This document shows, one piece after another, positions 1-8,958 of a stretch of DNA of 64,000 bases. Position numbers and translations under genes: made by a program. The DNA comes from Lactobacillus agrestimuris (lineage in GTDB: Bacteria > Bacillota > Bacilli > Lactobacillales > Lactobacillaceae): NCBI RefSeq assembly GCF_943193025.1, contig NZ_CALPCQ010000005.1:35890-99889 (forward strand), in the 5' to 3' direction. Numbering within the stretch: position 1 is the stretch's first letter; every line of letters begins with the position of its first letter. The notes beneath the pieces are model-generated. The model saw nothing but the letters and a program-made list of their open reading frames with translations. It was not told where the DNA came from and ran no database searches.

Positions 1-50
1 ATTATTTTTAACATTGGTATTTTAATTTATATAATACGAGGGAGAGAAAA

Positions 51-536
51 ATGAAATTAAAAAAGTCTTTAATTGGCTTGTTGATAACGTTGGTTTTGGG
101 TGCACCTGTTGCTAATGTAACCTCAAATAGTGTACAAGCTGCTGATAGTTCTGATTTAAATCAAAATATTGATGGAGAGACTCAGATTTTTGTAATTCCA
201 ACAGGGGGTAGCTCCGTACTAAATAAACAAGCTTTATCTGAATCTAAAGTTGGTACAACTAAAGTTGTAAAGACAGCAATAAAACTGGTATTAAAAAATA
301 GAAATAAGTTGGTTAATGCTGTTGGAAAAGTAGCGGGCAGAGGTGCAGCTGTTAAAGTGGGTAATGCACTTAACAAAGTTATGCCTGTATTTAGAAAACT
401 TTCAAGATGGGAAAGCCTATCATATGGAGCAGTACAAGATCAAGTGGCAAGTGCATTGATAAAATCAGGAATGAAATCAAGTACAGCTAGGACACTTGCA
501 TTTTGGATTAGACAAGCATTAGAATGGGGACTTTAA
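51..536 (+). CDS. Secreted small cationic protein, possible toxin or bacteriocin-like
   Basis: 161 residues. The N-terminus has a Sec signal peptide: MKLKK, then a hydrophobic stretch to about residue 20, with a likely cut after VQA near residue 30. The mature part is short and rich in Lys/Arg. It has a Gly/Ala/Val-rich segment (about residues 85-110) and ends in a Trp/Leu-rich helix (FWIRQALEWGL). The start is the ATG 8 bases after GGGAG. The gene abuts the next one exactly (stop TAA, then ATG). I do not recognise the family with certainty. The C-terminal half loosely recalls small putative toxins of the SAR2788 type in staphylococci. A bacteriocin-like role is inference from size, charge, secretion signal and the paired small cytosolic gene. 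Confidence 0.6.
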   Translation: MKLKKSLIGLLITLVLGAPVANVTSNSVQAADSSDLNQNIDGETQIFVIPTGGSSVLNKQALSESKVGTTKVVKTAIKLVLKNRNKLVNAVGKVAGRGAAVKVGNALNKVMPVFRKLSRWESLSYGAVQDQVASALIKSGMKSSTARTLAFWIRQALEWGL

Positions 537-848
537 ATGTACGATGAAAAAGAATTAGAGTATACATTGTATCTGATTAAGACCGTTTTGCGAGATTGTA
601 TTGATAAACTTGACATATCTTCAAATAGAGAAGCTTTTTTACTATATTATGGAATTTCTGCAAAACAATCTGAAAAAATTGAAAAACTATTTTGGGATAT
701 TGTAAATCAAGAAAATAATATTAGTTTTTCTGAATTTAGTCAGATGCTAAATCAACGATTAGAAAGCAACTTTTCTTCACAAGTCATCAAAAAATTATTG
801 GATGCTTATAAAGAATATGAACCTGTAGCTATTTCTAAAATTAAGTAA
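537..848 (+). CDS. Small acidic cytosolic protein, possible immunity partner
   Basis: 103 residues, no signal peptide or membrane segment, predicted mostly helical with alternating charged and hydrophobic residues. Its ATG follows the stop codon of the secreted protein with no gap, so translation is probably coupled and the two form one operon closed by the terminator at 866-901. No named domain is recognised. The layout (secreted cationic product, then a small soluble protein) is typical of a toxin or bacteriocin with its immunity protein, but nothing in the sequence proves that. Confidence 0.55.
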   Translation: MYDEKELEYTLYLIKTVLRDCIDKLDISSNREAFLLYYGISAKQSEKIEKLFWDIVNQENNISFSEFSQMLNQRLESNFSSQVIKKLLDAYKEYEPVAISKIK

Positions 849-865
849 AGTAGTTGGGTAATGTT

Positions 866-901
866 AAAAAGGACTCTGCAAAATTGTAGAGTCCTTTTCT
901 T
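866..901 (+). terminator. Rho-independent terminator
   Basis: Stem AAGGACTCT(GCA)...(TGT)AGAGTCCTT followed by TTTTCTT. It closes the first two-gene operon. Confidence 0.85.
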
Positions 902-971
902 AAACTTGATAAAATTATACACTAATCGATCTAACTTTATCTTAGACAAATGTCTAAGGCATTTTTGTTTG

Positions 972-2429
972 CTACAGAATTGGTGATAACATTCTTGAAA
1001 CTCGTTGTCTGAGGCGTAAAAGGTAACCTTGCCTTTTGATCATTTCCTTAGTAAGTAAAATAGAATTTTCCATATCTTTTTCAAAGGTTTCGGCCATAAT
1101 CTTGTTAAATTTTTTATCGTAGAAAATTGCCATGTCTTCAAAATTGAGATCATATGAACGATAATCTTGATTCATTGAACCGACGGAAGAATATAAGTCA
1201 TCAACAACTATGGTTTTTGCATGAAGAAACCCATTTTGATAGTTATAAATTTTTACTCCATAGCGGGTTAATTCATTAGCGTACCATTGAGTTGCTCGAT
1301 AAATAAAGGGATGATCCGGCTTGGATGGGATCATAATTCGCACATCTACTCCAGATGAGGCAATTGTCTGTAAAGTTGCAAAAACCGCATCATCTGGGAT
1401 GAGATATGGGGTTTGTATCCAGAGCCTTTTTCTCGCAAGAAGCATTAATCTCATTATACCGTTACGTAAATATGGTTCATATCGATCAGGACCATCAGAA
1501 ATGATTTGAGTTGAAATGGAATCTTCGCTAATTTTATTTTCATCAAGATCTGGAAAGAATAAATCATCGTAGATAATACTGTCACTTTCTTTAGTAACAG
1601 ATGCATTCCAATCCATCACAAATCTCTCTTGCAAAAATAGGGAGGCGGAACCAACGATTCTAACTTGGCTATCGCGCCAGTAACCGAATTTTTTCTTCTT
1701 ACCTAGATATTGATCTCCAACATTAAAACCGCCAGTCCAGGAGATTTTTCCATCAATAACTACGATCTTGCGGTGAAGGTGATAGTTGATACGATATCTG
1801 GTGATCATATTACGCGAAGTAACGAAGGGAAGAACCTTACCTCCAACGTCTCTTAATTGATTAAACCAGCTTTTATTTGCGCCCATTGAGCCCCATGCAT
1901 CATATAAGACATGGACTTTAATTCCTTCTTTGGCTTTTTTGATTAATAAATCAAGTAATTTATTACCGATATCATCATTATAAAATGTATAGAATTCTAC
2001 ATTAATCGTTTCTTTGGCTTGTTCAATATCATGAAACATTGCTTCAAAGAATTTTTCTCCATCGGTATATAGATCGACTAAATTATTTTTAGTCAATGGG
2101 ACATTACCATCTTTATTAAAAAAGTGAACCACAATATCACCTTTAGTTGAAGTATCGGATGAACTAATTTTTTTCGGAGCTTGCCCGACTTCTTCCTGCC
2201 ATTTTTCTAAACCAAGGTGGCGCTGTTTATTAATCGAAAAGATATTTTCCTCTGAAATTCCACGTCCAAAAAAGGCGTAGATGATTAGGCCTAAAATGGG
2301 CAAAACAATCAAAATAATTAACCATGCCCAGGCAGTTGAAACTGATCGCCTTCTGTGGAAGACAATGTAGAAGGCTAGAATTGTATTGACAATTATAATT
2401 ACTCTGAAAAGGTCATTAAGCGTGATCAA
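972..2429 (-). CDS. cls: Cardiolipin synthase
   Basis: 485 residues, the usual length of bacterial Cls. Two N-terminal membrane helices (about 4-22 and 33-54) precede two phospholipase D domains. The first HKD motif is HLHRKIVVID (His219, Lys221, Asp226) followed by WTGG. The second is HAKTIVVDD followed by GSMN near residue 400. The enzyme condenses two phosphatidylglycerols into cardiolipin at the membrane. It lies 15 bases downstream of a DUF915-type hydrolase on the same strand, so the two are probably co-transcribed. Confidence 0.93.
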   Translation of the reverse strand: MITLNDLFRVIIIVNTILAFYIVFHRRRSVSTAWAWLIILIVLPILGLIIYAFFGRGISEENIFSINKQRHLGLEKWQEEVGQAPKKISSSDTSTKGDIVVHFFNKDGNVPLTKNNLVDLYTDGEKFFEAMFHDIEQAKETINVEFYTFYNDDIGNKLLDLLIKKAKEGIKVHVLYDAWGSMGANKSWFNQLRDVGGKVLPFVTSRNMITRYRINYHLHRKIVVIDGKISWTGGFNVGDQYLGKKKKFGYWRDSQVRIVGSASLFLQERFVMDWNASVTKESDSIIYDDLFFPDLDENKISEDSISTQIISDGPDRYEPYLRNGIMRLMLLARKRLWIQTPYLIPDDAVFATLQTIASSGVDVRIMIPSKPDHPFIYRATQWYANELTRYGVKIYNYQNGFLHAKTIVVDDLYSSVGSMNQDYRSYDLNFEDMAIFYDKKFNKIMAETFEKDMENSILLTKEMIKRQGYLLRLRQRVSRMLSPIL

Positions 2430-2444
2430 AAAATATCCTCCTAG

Positions 2445-3374
2445 CTAATTTTTAATGCCTGTAAATTTATTAATAATATCAATTACAAGGGGGTTGTCAT
2501 GCATCCAACTATGTTCAGCGTTTTCACCACGAATTTCTACCTCCCTAAAGCTATGTGATTGTGGTGCTAGAATATAGCGAATACTTTTGGCAGAGACGAC
2601 AGAAATAAATTTGTCGGTATTAGTATCATCTAAAACATTACCGTAAATATTTAAAACCGAAATATTTGGATTGAATCTTCTTTTATTCAGTAATAAGTAC
2701 AGATAGTGCGGATTCATTAATGATGGGCGTCCTTTTTCGGTGATGATATTAACATTAGGAATGTCGCCTAAGTAGGTGACGCCATTGAAAGGCCCAGCAA
2801 TAAATGCGCATTTGTCTAAGTGAGGAAATTTTTTCTGTTTGGCATAGCGCATTTCGGTTCTAACAACACAAGGACAAGAAAGAGAATGAGAGATGGCAGT
2901 ATATGTTTTAAAGTGATACTTTTTTGATAAAAAAGGTAATAGCATTCGCATATAGTAATCAATGCCGTAAATTCCAATAATTCGTTGGCGAAAGACCACT
3001 TGGACGATTGGATTTTTATCACCGGTCCAAGTTCCTTCAAGCTTGAAATTGCCTAATAAATCTAAGGTGACTTTTAAAAATTTATCGGTTTTTTTATCTT
3101 TTAAGGCTTGATCGATCATAACTTTAGTAGTGTAGTCCCCACCGCGGAAGCCGTGAAAATAGATTACTGGAATTTGCTCAAAATCACCAGTTTTTTCTTC
3201 AATAATTGCTTGATCATCAATATGCCTTTTGTGCAAACGTAAGAATAATCTTGTTGGCGGAAATGATGCTAAAAGGCCTAATGAAATCATATTAAAAAGG
3301 CTAGGCTCTTGCTTAAGATTCTTTTTTCGATTTTTTTCAGCTTCTTCTGCATATTTTTTTGTATTGAAGAACAT
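2445..3374 (-). CDS. DUF915-type alpha/beta hydrolase
   Basis: 309 residues. It has an alpha/beta hydrolase core with the oxyanion-type strand PVIYFHGFRGG (near residue 70), a nucleophile-elbow region AISHSLSC near residue 165, and a late SHSF histidine region. This pattern matches the DUF915 hydrolases of lactobacilli and Listeria, whose substrate is not established. The start is supported by GGTGG just upstream on the minus strand. It is the first gene of an operon with cls, which weakly suggests a lipid or envelope role. A stretch of about 35 N-terminal residues is basic, and no clear signal peptide is seen. Confidence 0.75.
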   Translation of the reverse strand: MFFNTKKYAEEAEKNRKKNLKQEPSLFNMISLGLLASFPPTRLFLRLHKRHIDDQAIIEEKTGDFEQIPVIYFHGFRGGDYTTKVMIDQALKDKKTDKFLKVTLDLLGNFKLEGTWTGDKNPIVQVVFRQRIIGIYGIDYYMRMLLPFLSKKYHFKTYTAISHSLSCPCVVRTEMRYAKQKKFPHLDKCAFIAGPFNGVTYLGDIPNVNIITEKGRPSLMNPHYLYLLLNKRRFNPNISVLNIYGNVLDDTNTDKFISVVSAKSIRYILAPQSHSFREVEIRGENAEHSWMHDNPLVIDIINKFTGIKN

Positions 3375-3448
3375 AACTTACCACCTTAAAATTAATTTAT
3401 AGTAATATTTTAACATTATCTGTGTTTATAAATCCTAGAGGTAAACAA

Positions 3449-4228
3449 ATGAAATTTTATGCAATAAAAAAAGGCCGTACACCAGGAATTTATCGAACTT
3501 GGGATGAGGCTAAGAAACAAGTTGACGGCTTCTCCGGGGCAGAATATAAGTCATTTGAACAAATTACAGATGCGACTGATTATTTAGATTGGGATAAAGA
3601 ATCTGATCCAGAAGTTTTTAAAAAATCAGAAGATAATTTGCAAAGTGCGATTGATAAAATTAAAGCTCATAAAGATAAAGTTCCGGTTAATAAGCCAAAG
3701 AGTAAATCTGTTAAGTCCAATAACAATGTTAGTGATGAGAACTTAAATGACTACTTTGCTGTGACTTATACAGATGGTGGAACAAGAAATACCGGTGTTT
3801 ATAAAGGTGGACACGTTCAAAAGACTGATAAAGCTGCTTGGGCCTATAAGATCGAATGGAAAGATCAAGAAGTTCATGGAGCAGGCGGTGAATACGGTGC
3901 AACTAATAATAAAATGGAGCAAACAGGTTTGATTAATGCTTTGAAGAAGCTGATTGAACTTGGCTTTAATGAAAAGAAATTATTATTTGTACTTGATTCA
4001 CAATATGTTTTAAATGCAATTAATAAAGGCTGGCTTGAAGGTTGGAAGAAGCGTGGATGGAGACGTTCTGGCGGTGAATTATCAAATGTTGCAGAATGGA
4101 AAGAAATTGATAAACTCTTAACTAATTTTCCGGATGCAACGTTTAAGTGGACCAAGGGTCATGCCAAAAATGCAGGTAATGAATTTGTAGATCATTTATT
4201 AAATGAATATATGGATAAAGAAATGTAA
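3449..4228 (+). CDS. rnhA: Ribonuclease H with N-terminal RNA/DNA-hybrid-binding domain
   Basis: The most likely start is the ATG at 3449, preceded by GAGGT, giving 259 residues; an upstream in-frame GTG at 3422 is less likely. Residues 2-50 form the caulimovirus-viroplasmin/RNase HI N-terminal domain (KFYAIKKGRTPGIYRTWDEA), which binds RNA-DNA hybrids. A charged linker follows. The RNase H catalytic domain begins at TYTDGG (Asp near 109), with a conserved NNKMEQ glutamate, a LDSQYV aspartate and a late GHAKNAGNE histidine/aspartate segment. It degrades RNA in hybrids such as R-loops and primers. It is a single-gene unit ended by the hairpin at 4228-4258. Confidence 0.9.
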   Translation: MKFYAIKKGRTPGIYRTWDEAKKQVDGFSGAEYKSFEQITDATDYLDWDKESDPEVFKKSEDNLQSAIDKIKAHKDKVPVNKPKSKSVKSNNNVSDENLNDYFAVTYTDGGTRNTGVYKGGHVQKTDKAAWAYKIEWKDQEVHGAGGEYGATNNKMEQTGLINALKKLIELGFNEKKLLFVLDSQYVLNAINKGWLEGWKKRGWRRSGGELSNVAEWKEIDKLLTNFPDATFKWTKGHAKNAGNEFVDHLLNEYMDKEM

Positions 4229-4258
4229 AAAGATCGGGAAAGTTCCCGATCTTTTGGT
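4228..4258 (+). terminator. Bidirectional terminator between the RNase H and DUF1002 genes
   Basis: AAAAGATCGGGAA-AG-TTCCCGATCTTTT stem. The run of T on one side and A on the other suits both convergent genes. Confidence 0.85.
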
Positions 4259-4267
4259 TTATTTTAG

Positions 4268-5230
4268 CTATTTAATAATTACCACAGTTCCGAATAGATG
4301 ACTGAAGAAGTTAACAATGTTATTCCAGAGCTGCTGAAGGAAGTTTTGATTTTCTGAAGTATTGTATTTATTGAAAATATTTTTTGCTCCATCTTGAATC
4401 TTCTTTGATAAAGCATCAGCTTGCTCTTTAAAGTTATTATTCTTCAAAGCACCAGAATCACGAATTTCAATTAAAATGTTAATGATTTGGTTCTTCTGAT
4501 TATTGTTAATAGTGTTACCTAAATGATTAATTTTTATTTGATTGTTAACAATATCACGGATTTGACTGTCAGAAATGTTGTTACCGATCTTTGCCATATC
4601 CTTTTTAGCACCAGCTACAGCATTGTTTAATTGGGCGTCACTATAACCATCTTTATTTTTATTTTCCTGAGTAATGCCACTTAAAGTATTCATTTCATCT
4701 TGCGCAGCGTTTACTTGTTTCTGGTTTAAAGCATCACCGTTTTTAGCATAAGCTGCATAAACACCAGCCAAGGCACCGGAACCATCAATTGGAACAGCAC
4801 TAGTTACATAGATATTTGCATCAGAGATACCAGCAGTTAAAGCGGCATTCTTATATTGATTGGCGGTGATTGTAGTAATATTGTCTTTGCCATTGTAATC
4901 TAAAATTTTAACGTTGATTCCTGAGCCAGAGCTAGTTTTTTGAATCATTGCACTGGACCAAACACCAGAAGAGGTAGTGAAGTTATCACCTGATGGATTT
5001 AAGTACTTCACTAAATCTTCACCAGTAACGGTAATTGTTTGGTAATTGCTGCCATTTAATGGGGCAGTTAAGGTTTTCAAAGTGCCTTCTTTTTGACTCT
5101 CAGTCAAAGAAGTTCCTAAAGTTACAACTGGTGTTTCACTATCAGCGTGAACTGTCATATTAGGGATGCTAAAAATTGTCGCGGCAATCCCTACAATAAT
5201 ACTTGTAAATAATGTCATTGCTTTTTTCAT
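4268..5230 (-). CDS. Secreted DUF1002 protein
   Basis: 320 residues with a Sec signal peptide (MKKAMTLFTSIIVGIAATIF, cut predicted near HAD, residue 30). The body matches the DUF1002 family of Gram-positive secreted proteins, with the opening VTLGTSLTESQK and a repeated predicted amphipathic-helix region. A hydrophobic C-terminal end (WNNIVNFFSHLFGTVVIIK) may touch the membrane. No catalytic motif is visible and the biochemical role is unknown. It is transcribed alone, convergent with the RNase H gene. Confidence 0.8.
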   Translation of the reverse strand: MKKAMTLFTSIIVGIAATIFSIPNMTVHADSETPVVTLGTSLTESQKEGTLKTLTAPLNGSNYQTITVTGEDLVKYLNPSGDNFTTSSGVWSSAMIQKTSSGSGINVKILDYNGKDNITTITANQYKNAALTAGISDANIYVTSAVPIDGSGALAGVYAAYAKNGDALNQKQVNAAQDEMNTLSGITQENKNKDGYSDAQLNNAVAGAKKDMAKIGNNISDSQIRDIVNNQIKINHLGNTINNNQKNQIINILIEIRDSGALKNNNFKEQADALSKKIQDGAKNIFNKYNTSENQNFLQQLWNNIVNFFSHLFGTVVIIK

Positions 5231-5393
5231 AGTTATTAATTCTCCTTATTTAGTAAAGTTATTATACTAGATCCGATAAAAAAGTCATAAAAGCTTAGAT
5301 TAAATTTTAAGGATTTTGTAAAAGCTTAAAAATAGTCAAAATGTATCTAGATTCATGAAGATGGTATAATAGAACTCATATGGGGGAAAGTAT

Positions 5394-6254
5394 ATGTTGA
5401 ATCAACCTGAATTAACTGTAATTATGCCAGTTTACAATATGGAAAAATATTTGGCTAGAGCTTTAGATCATTTATCTAAGCAGGCCGATTCTAATTTCAA
5501 ATTACTGATTGTTAACGATGGTTCCAAGGACAAAACAAGAGAAATCGCTGAAAGTTATCGTGATAAGTTTCGTTATTTTAGAATTATTAACAAAGAAAAT
5601 GGTGGCCTTTCAGATGCACGTAATGTTGGAATGGATAATGTAGATACACCTTATTTTACTTTCCATGATGGAGATGATTGGGTGGATCCAGATTATACTG
5701 CTTTTTTTGTGCGCGCTTTTCACAATCATCCTGACGTAGCAATGGTATGTTGTGGATTCTGGATAGATTACGAAGGAAAAGCTAACTCGATTCCAGCAAC
5801 TAAGGTAAAAATGCAAGAGTCACTTACTAAGGTACAAACATATCGTCAAATCGTAAATCTTATGGGATCCTTATTTTTTAACAAAGCATTTGTTTCGCCG
5901 GTTAAAGGCTATACTTGGAATAAGGGCTATAAAACTTCAGTAGTTAGAAAATATAATCTTCATTTTGTGAAGAAACTAGCTTTTATGGAAGATCAAATCT
6001 TTAATGTCAAATATCTTTCACTAACAAATGGTTTCTATTGTGACAGTACTTCTTTGTACCACTATTGGCAAAGAGAAGATAGTATGGTTCATAATTTCAA
6101 CTTGAAGATGGTGCCTGATAATTTTAAGGCCAACTATATTGTTTGGAAATTAATTGTTTCAAGTTTGCTTAATGAACGAAAGAAAAATACTGGACACAGC
6201 AATAGAAATTTAATCGGCGTTGATGAAGGGAACAACAATGAAAGAGAACGTTAA
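5394..6254 (+). CDS. Family 2 glycosyltransferase
   Basis: 286 residues. It has a GT-A fold of family GT2: LTVIMPVYNMEKYL at the N-terminus, NDGSKDKT near 40, ENGGLSDARNVG near 75, and the metal-binding HDGDDW at about residue 97. It lacks membrane helices, so it acts in the cytosol on a nucleotide sugar. It probably builds cell-wall polysaccharide or teichoic acid decorations. The last six codons overlap the start of the downstream hydrolase, so the two genes are translationally coupled. The Asn/Arg-rich end (NNNERER) is probably a by-product of that overlap. Confidence 0.88.
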   Translation: MLNQPELTVIMPVYNMEKYLARALDHLSKQADSNFKLLIVNDGSKDKTREIAESYRDKFRYFRIINKENGGLSDARNVGMDNVDTPYFTFHDGDDWVDPDYTAFFVRAFHNHPDVAMVCCGFWIDYEGKANSIPATKVKMQESLTKVQTYRQIVNLMGSLFFNKAFVSPVKGYTWNKGYKTSVVRKYNLHFVKKLAFMEDQIFNVKYLSLTNGFYCDSTSLYHYWQREDSMVHNFNLKMVPDNFKANYIVWKLIVSSLLNERKKNTGHSNRNLIGVDEGNNNERER

Positions 6255-6894
6255 TGGAGTAGATCTCTATTATCATAAATTAGGTAAGGGTGCACCGCTT
6301 TTACTCTTACATGGTCACCATTTAGATGGTGGGATGTTTGATAAGATTGTAGCACCATTGTCACTGTATTATACGGTTTATGTTCTTGATATGAGAGGTC
6401 ACGGACTGAGTGCAGGGGATGGTGCTGAACATTATCAAACAGAAGTAGAAGATGTTCATACATTTATTGAGCAACTTGGAATTGAAGGATGTTACTGCTT
6501 TGGTTTTGATGCAGGTGGTCTAGTTGCTATGATGCTTGCAAGTCGCTACCCACATCTTTTCAAGAAAATGATTGTTGCTGGTGTTTTTGTTAATGGTGCT
6601 GGAATTAGACCGTATCATTATTTGACTGAAGGTTTTCACCGCTTTTTGAGACTTGATCGAGATAGTCGAGTTGAGCTTACTGAAAGCTTTATGTCAGAAG
6701 ACAGTTTGAAAAAGATCGTTACGCCAACCTTATGTGTTGTTGGAGAAAAAGATTGGGTTAAAGTTGAACATGTTCGTTGGTATAGTCAATTAATGCAAAA
6801 TGGTCGTTTGATTTTGATGCCAAGACAGACGCATGATAGTTACACTGTTAAAAGTTTGAAATTATTGGATTTGATTAAAGAATTTTGTAAATAA
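6238..6894 (+). CDS. Alpha/beta hydrolase with an Asp in the nucleophile position
   Basis: The ATG at 6238 is best supported (GAAGGG 6-7 bases upstream), giving 218 residues; TTG 6220 and ATG 6223 are alternatives. The alpha/beta hydrolase core has the LLLLHGHHLDGG oxyanion loop, DMRGHGLS, the nucleophile elbow GFDAGG (Asp91), VVGEKDWV (Asp172) and a late TH (His199). The usual serine of GxSxG is replaced by Asp, as in haloalkane dehalogenases and epoxide hydrolases. The natural substrate cannot be told. It overlaps the end of the GT2 gene by 17 bases, so it is co-expressed with it. Confidence 0.8.
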   Translation: MKENVNGVDLYYHKLGKGAPLLLLHGHHLDGGMFDKIVAPLSLYYTVYVLDMRGHGLSAGDGAEHYQTEVEDVHTFIEQLGIEGCYCFGFDAGGLVAMMLASRYPHLFKKMIVAGVFVNGAGIRPYHYLTEGFHRFLRLDRDSRVELTESFMSEDSLKKIVTPTLCVVGEKDWVKVEHVRWYSQLMQNGRLILMPRQTHDSYTVKSLKLLDLIKEFCK

Positions 6895-6963
6895 TAAACT
6901 TTTAGATGAACCTACAATAAAGTGTAATTAGATATGTTTAATAACAGCTTAGATAAAATTAGT

Positions 6964-6993
6964 AAAAACCGTTTCGTAAAGAAGCGGTTTTTT
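6964..6993 (+). terminator. Rho-independent terminator
   Basis: AAAAACCG-TTTCGTAAAGAAG-CGGTTTTTT hairpin 70 bases after the hydrolase gene. Confidence 0.8.
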
Positions 6994-7120
6994 GTATCTT
7001 TATTAAAGAATATTGATATAAATGATTTTTTAAGCAATTGACCTTCTTTTTTATAAACAAATTTAGGACTTTTTGTATATAATAGAAATGTGAATAATAT
7101 TAATTTCAGAAGAGGTAGTT

Positions 7121-8107
7121 ATGAACAAGGAAGAAATTCATGAATTATTGCATCCAATGAAAGTTATTGGCTTAGGCGGTAATCCAACATTAAATGAAAA
7201 AATCGCATCATTCTTAGGTCGACCATTAATTGAAACTGCAGTACATCACTTTAGTGATGGTGAAATTCAAGTAAATATTGGTGAATCTATCAGAGGTTGC
7301 GATGTTTTCGTAATTCAGTCAATTCAAGATCCAGTTAACGAAAACTTTATGGAACTTGAAATTGTCTTAGACGCACTTCACCGTGCTTCAGCTCACCGTG
7401 TTAACGTCGTGATTCCATATTTGGCATACTCACGTTCAGATACCAAGACTCGTTCACGTGAGCCAATTACTGCTAAGTTGATTGCCAACTTACTTCAATT
7501 AACTGGAATGGATCGTTTGATCGCTGTAGATTTACATGCTTCACAAATTCAAGGTTTCTACAATGTTCCTGTTGATCACTTACATGCAATGCCATTACTT
7601 GCACAATACTTCTTAGACAATGGTATTGCCGACAAGAGTGAAGATGATGTAGTAGTTGTTTCACCTGATCACTCTGGTGCAAAGCTTGCACGTAATTTTG
7701 GTCAATATTTTGACGCTCCAATTGCTATTGTAGATCAACGCGGAGCGCGTTACGATACTGAAGTTCATGATATGATCGGGGATGTTAAAGGCAAGAAATG
7801 TATCATTGTTGATGATTTAATTGATACAGGTTCACGTATTGCAGCTTCTACTAAGTCAGTTTTAGCAGCTGGTGCTAAAAAGGTTTATGTTGCTGCTACT
7901 CATGCTCTTTTATCAAAGAATGCTATTGAGGTACTTAATGAATTACCAGTAGAACAAATCGTAGTAACAGATACTATCAAGCATAATCATTATCCTGACA
8001 GAATGGTTAGAATTTCTGTTGATCAATTACTTGCACGTGGTATCGATTATGTTTACAACGATCGTTCAATTCACCAAATTTTTGATGAACAAAATCGATT
8101 AAAGTAG
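7121..8107 (+). CDS. prs: Ribose-phosphate pyrophosphokinase (PRPP synthetase)
   Basis: 328 residues, slightly longer than the class I norm of about 315. It makes PRPP from ribose-5-phosphate and ATP for nucleotide, His and Trp synthesis. Visible signatures are the N-terminal GLGGNPTLNEKIA, the flexible catalytic loop SRSDTKTRSREPITAK near residue 110, the divalent-metal site DLHASQIQGF, and the PRPP-binding loop VDDLIDTGS near residue 227. A TATAAT -10 box lies at 7078-7083, and AGAGG precedes the ATG. It is monocistronic, ended at 8139-8163. The genome may carry a second prs elsewhere. Confidence 0.95.
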   Translation: MNKEEIHELLHPMKVIGLGGNPTLNEKIASFLGRPLIETAVHHFSDGEIQVNIGESIRGCDVFVIQSIQDPVNENFMELEIVLDALHRASAHRVNVVIPYLAYSRSDTKTRSREPITAKLIANLLQLTGMDRLIAVDLHASQIQGFYNVPVDHLHAMPLLAQYFLDNGIADKSEDDVVVVSPDHSGAKLARNFGQYFDAPIAIVDQRGARYDTEVHDMIGDVKGKKCIIVDDLIDTGSRIAASTKSVLAAGAKKVYVAATHALLSKNAIEVLNELPVEQIVVTDTIKHNHYPDRMVRISVDQLLARGIDYVYNDRSIHQIFDEQNRLK

Positions 8108-8138
8108 TTCAGCATAGATTTGGTCTGAATATACAAGG

Positions 8139-8163
8139 ATCCTCAAATTTTGAGGATTTTTTT
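8139..8163 (+). terminator. Terminator after prs
   Basis: ATCCTCAAA-TTTTGAGGAT stem followed by TTTTTTT. Confidence 0.8.
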
Positions 8164-8259
8164 ATCTGATAATTGAATTTTTTCCATTCATATAATGTGT
8201 TATCACTGATATAATAACTTTAAGTTATTTTATATTGTGAATTTTTTGGGAGAAAAAGA

Positions 8260-8943
8260 ATGGCAAGACGTAAAAATATGGCGAGACGCCGAGTAATACT
8301 TGGTAATACTTTTCGTTTAATTAGAGAGAACGGAATGGATAATGTGTCTTTACAAATGATTGCGGAAAAATCAAATATTTCAAAATCTTTGCTTCAATCA
8401 TATTACCCACATAAATCCAAATTAATTAATGATATTGTACTCAACTTATTTACTACGCTTGGATCACAAGTTGACAGCTATGATCAAATTATGCAATCAT
8501 CTTCATATGCCCATATGAAGGCATTCATTTATACGATAGGTATTTTGGGCATAAATGATGAAGGTTTAGAGAGAATCATTTCTCAGGCCTTCACTAATAA
8601 TGATACCCTCGATAGTTGGGGAGTTATGCTTTTTGAATGGATTAACAAGATTCATTTGTTTGATGATGTTAATATTCCTAAGAATGAGCTTGAAAGTGGT
8701 ATTTCTTTCATCTCAATCGGTCTTGGTCGCCTATATCATGAGCGAAAGAAATATAATTTAACTGCAGAACAATTAGCAGATTATGCTACTAGTTCATTAA
8801 TGTTTAGTTTCTGCCACTGTGACCCAGCAGAAATTAAACAGGCCTTAAAAGATGGGCACGATATTATTGAATCGGCTGATATGGAAAAAGTCCACGCGGC
8901 AATTGACTCCATGTTTGATGAGGACAAAGAAATTATCAGCTAA
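8260..8943 (+). CDS. TetR-family transcriptional regulator
   Basis: 227 residues. Residues about 10-60 form a TetR helix-turn-helix (FRLIRENGMDNVSLQMIAEKSN then ISKSLLQSYYPHKSKL). The larger C-terminal ligand domain has no recognisable specificity. GGGAG lies 9 bases before the ATG. The next gene, a membrane protein, starts 15 bases downstream, so the regulator probably controls its own operon with that partner. The inducer is unknown. Confidence 0.85.
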   Translation: MARRKNMARRRVILGNTFRLIRENGMDNVSLQMIAEKSNISKSLLQSYYPHKSKLINDIVLNLFTTLGSQVDSYDQIMQSSSYAHMKAFIYTIGILGINDEGLERIISQAFTNNDTLDSWGVMLFEWINKIHLFDDVNIPKNELESGISFISIGLGRLYHERKKYNLTAEQLADYATSSLMFSFCHCDPAEIKQALKDGHDIIESADMEKVHAAIDSMFDEDKEIIS

Positions 8944-8958
8944 TAAAGGGGAGAGTCT

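Noticed and set aside
7473..7721. Minus-strand frame inside prs
   Set aside because: Shadow of a conserved housekeeping gene on the other strand.
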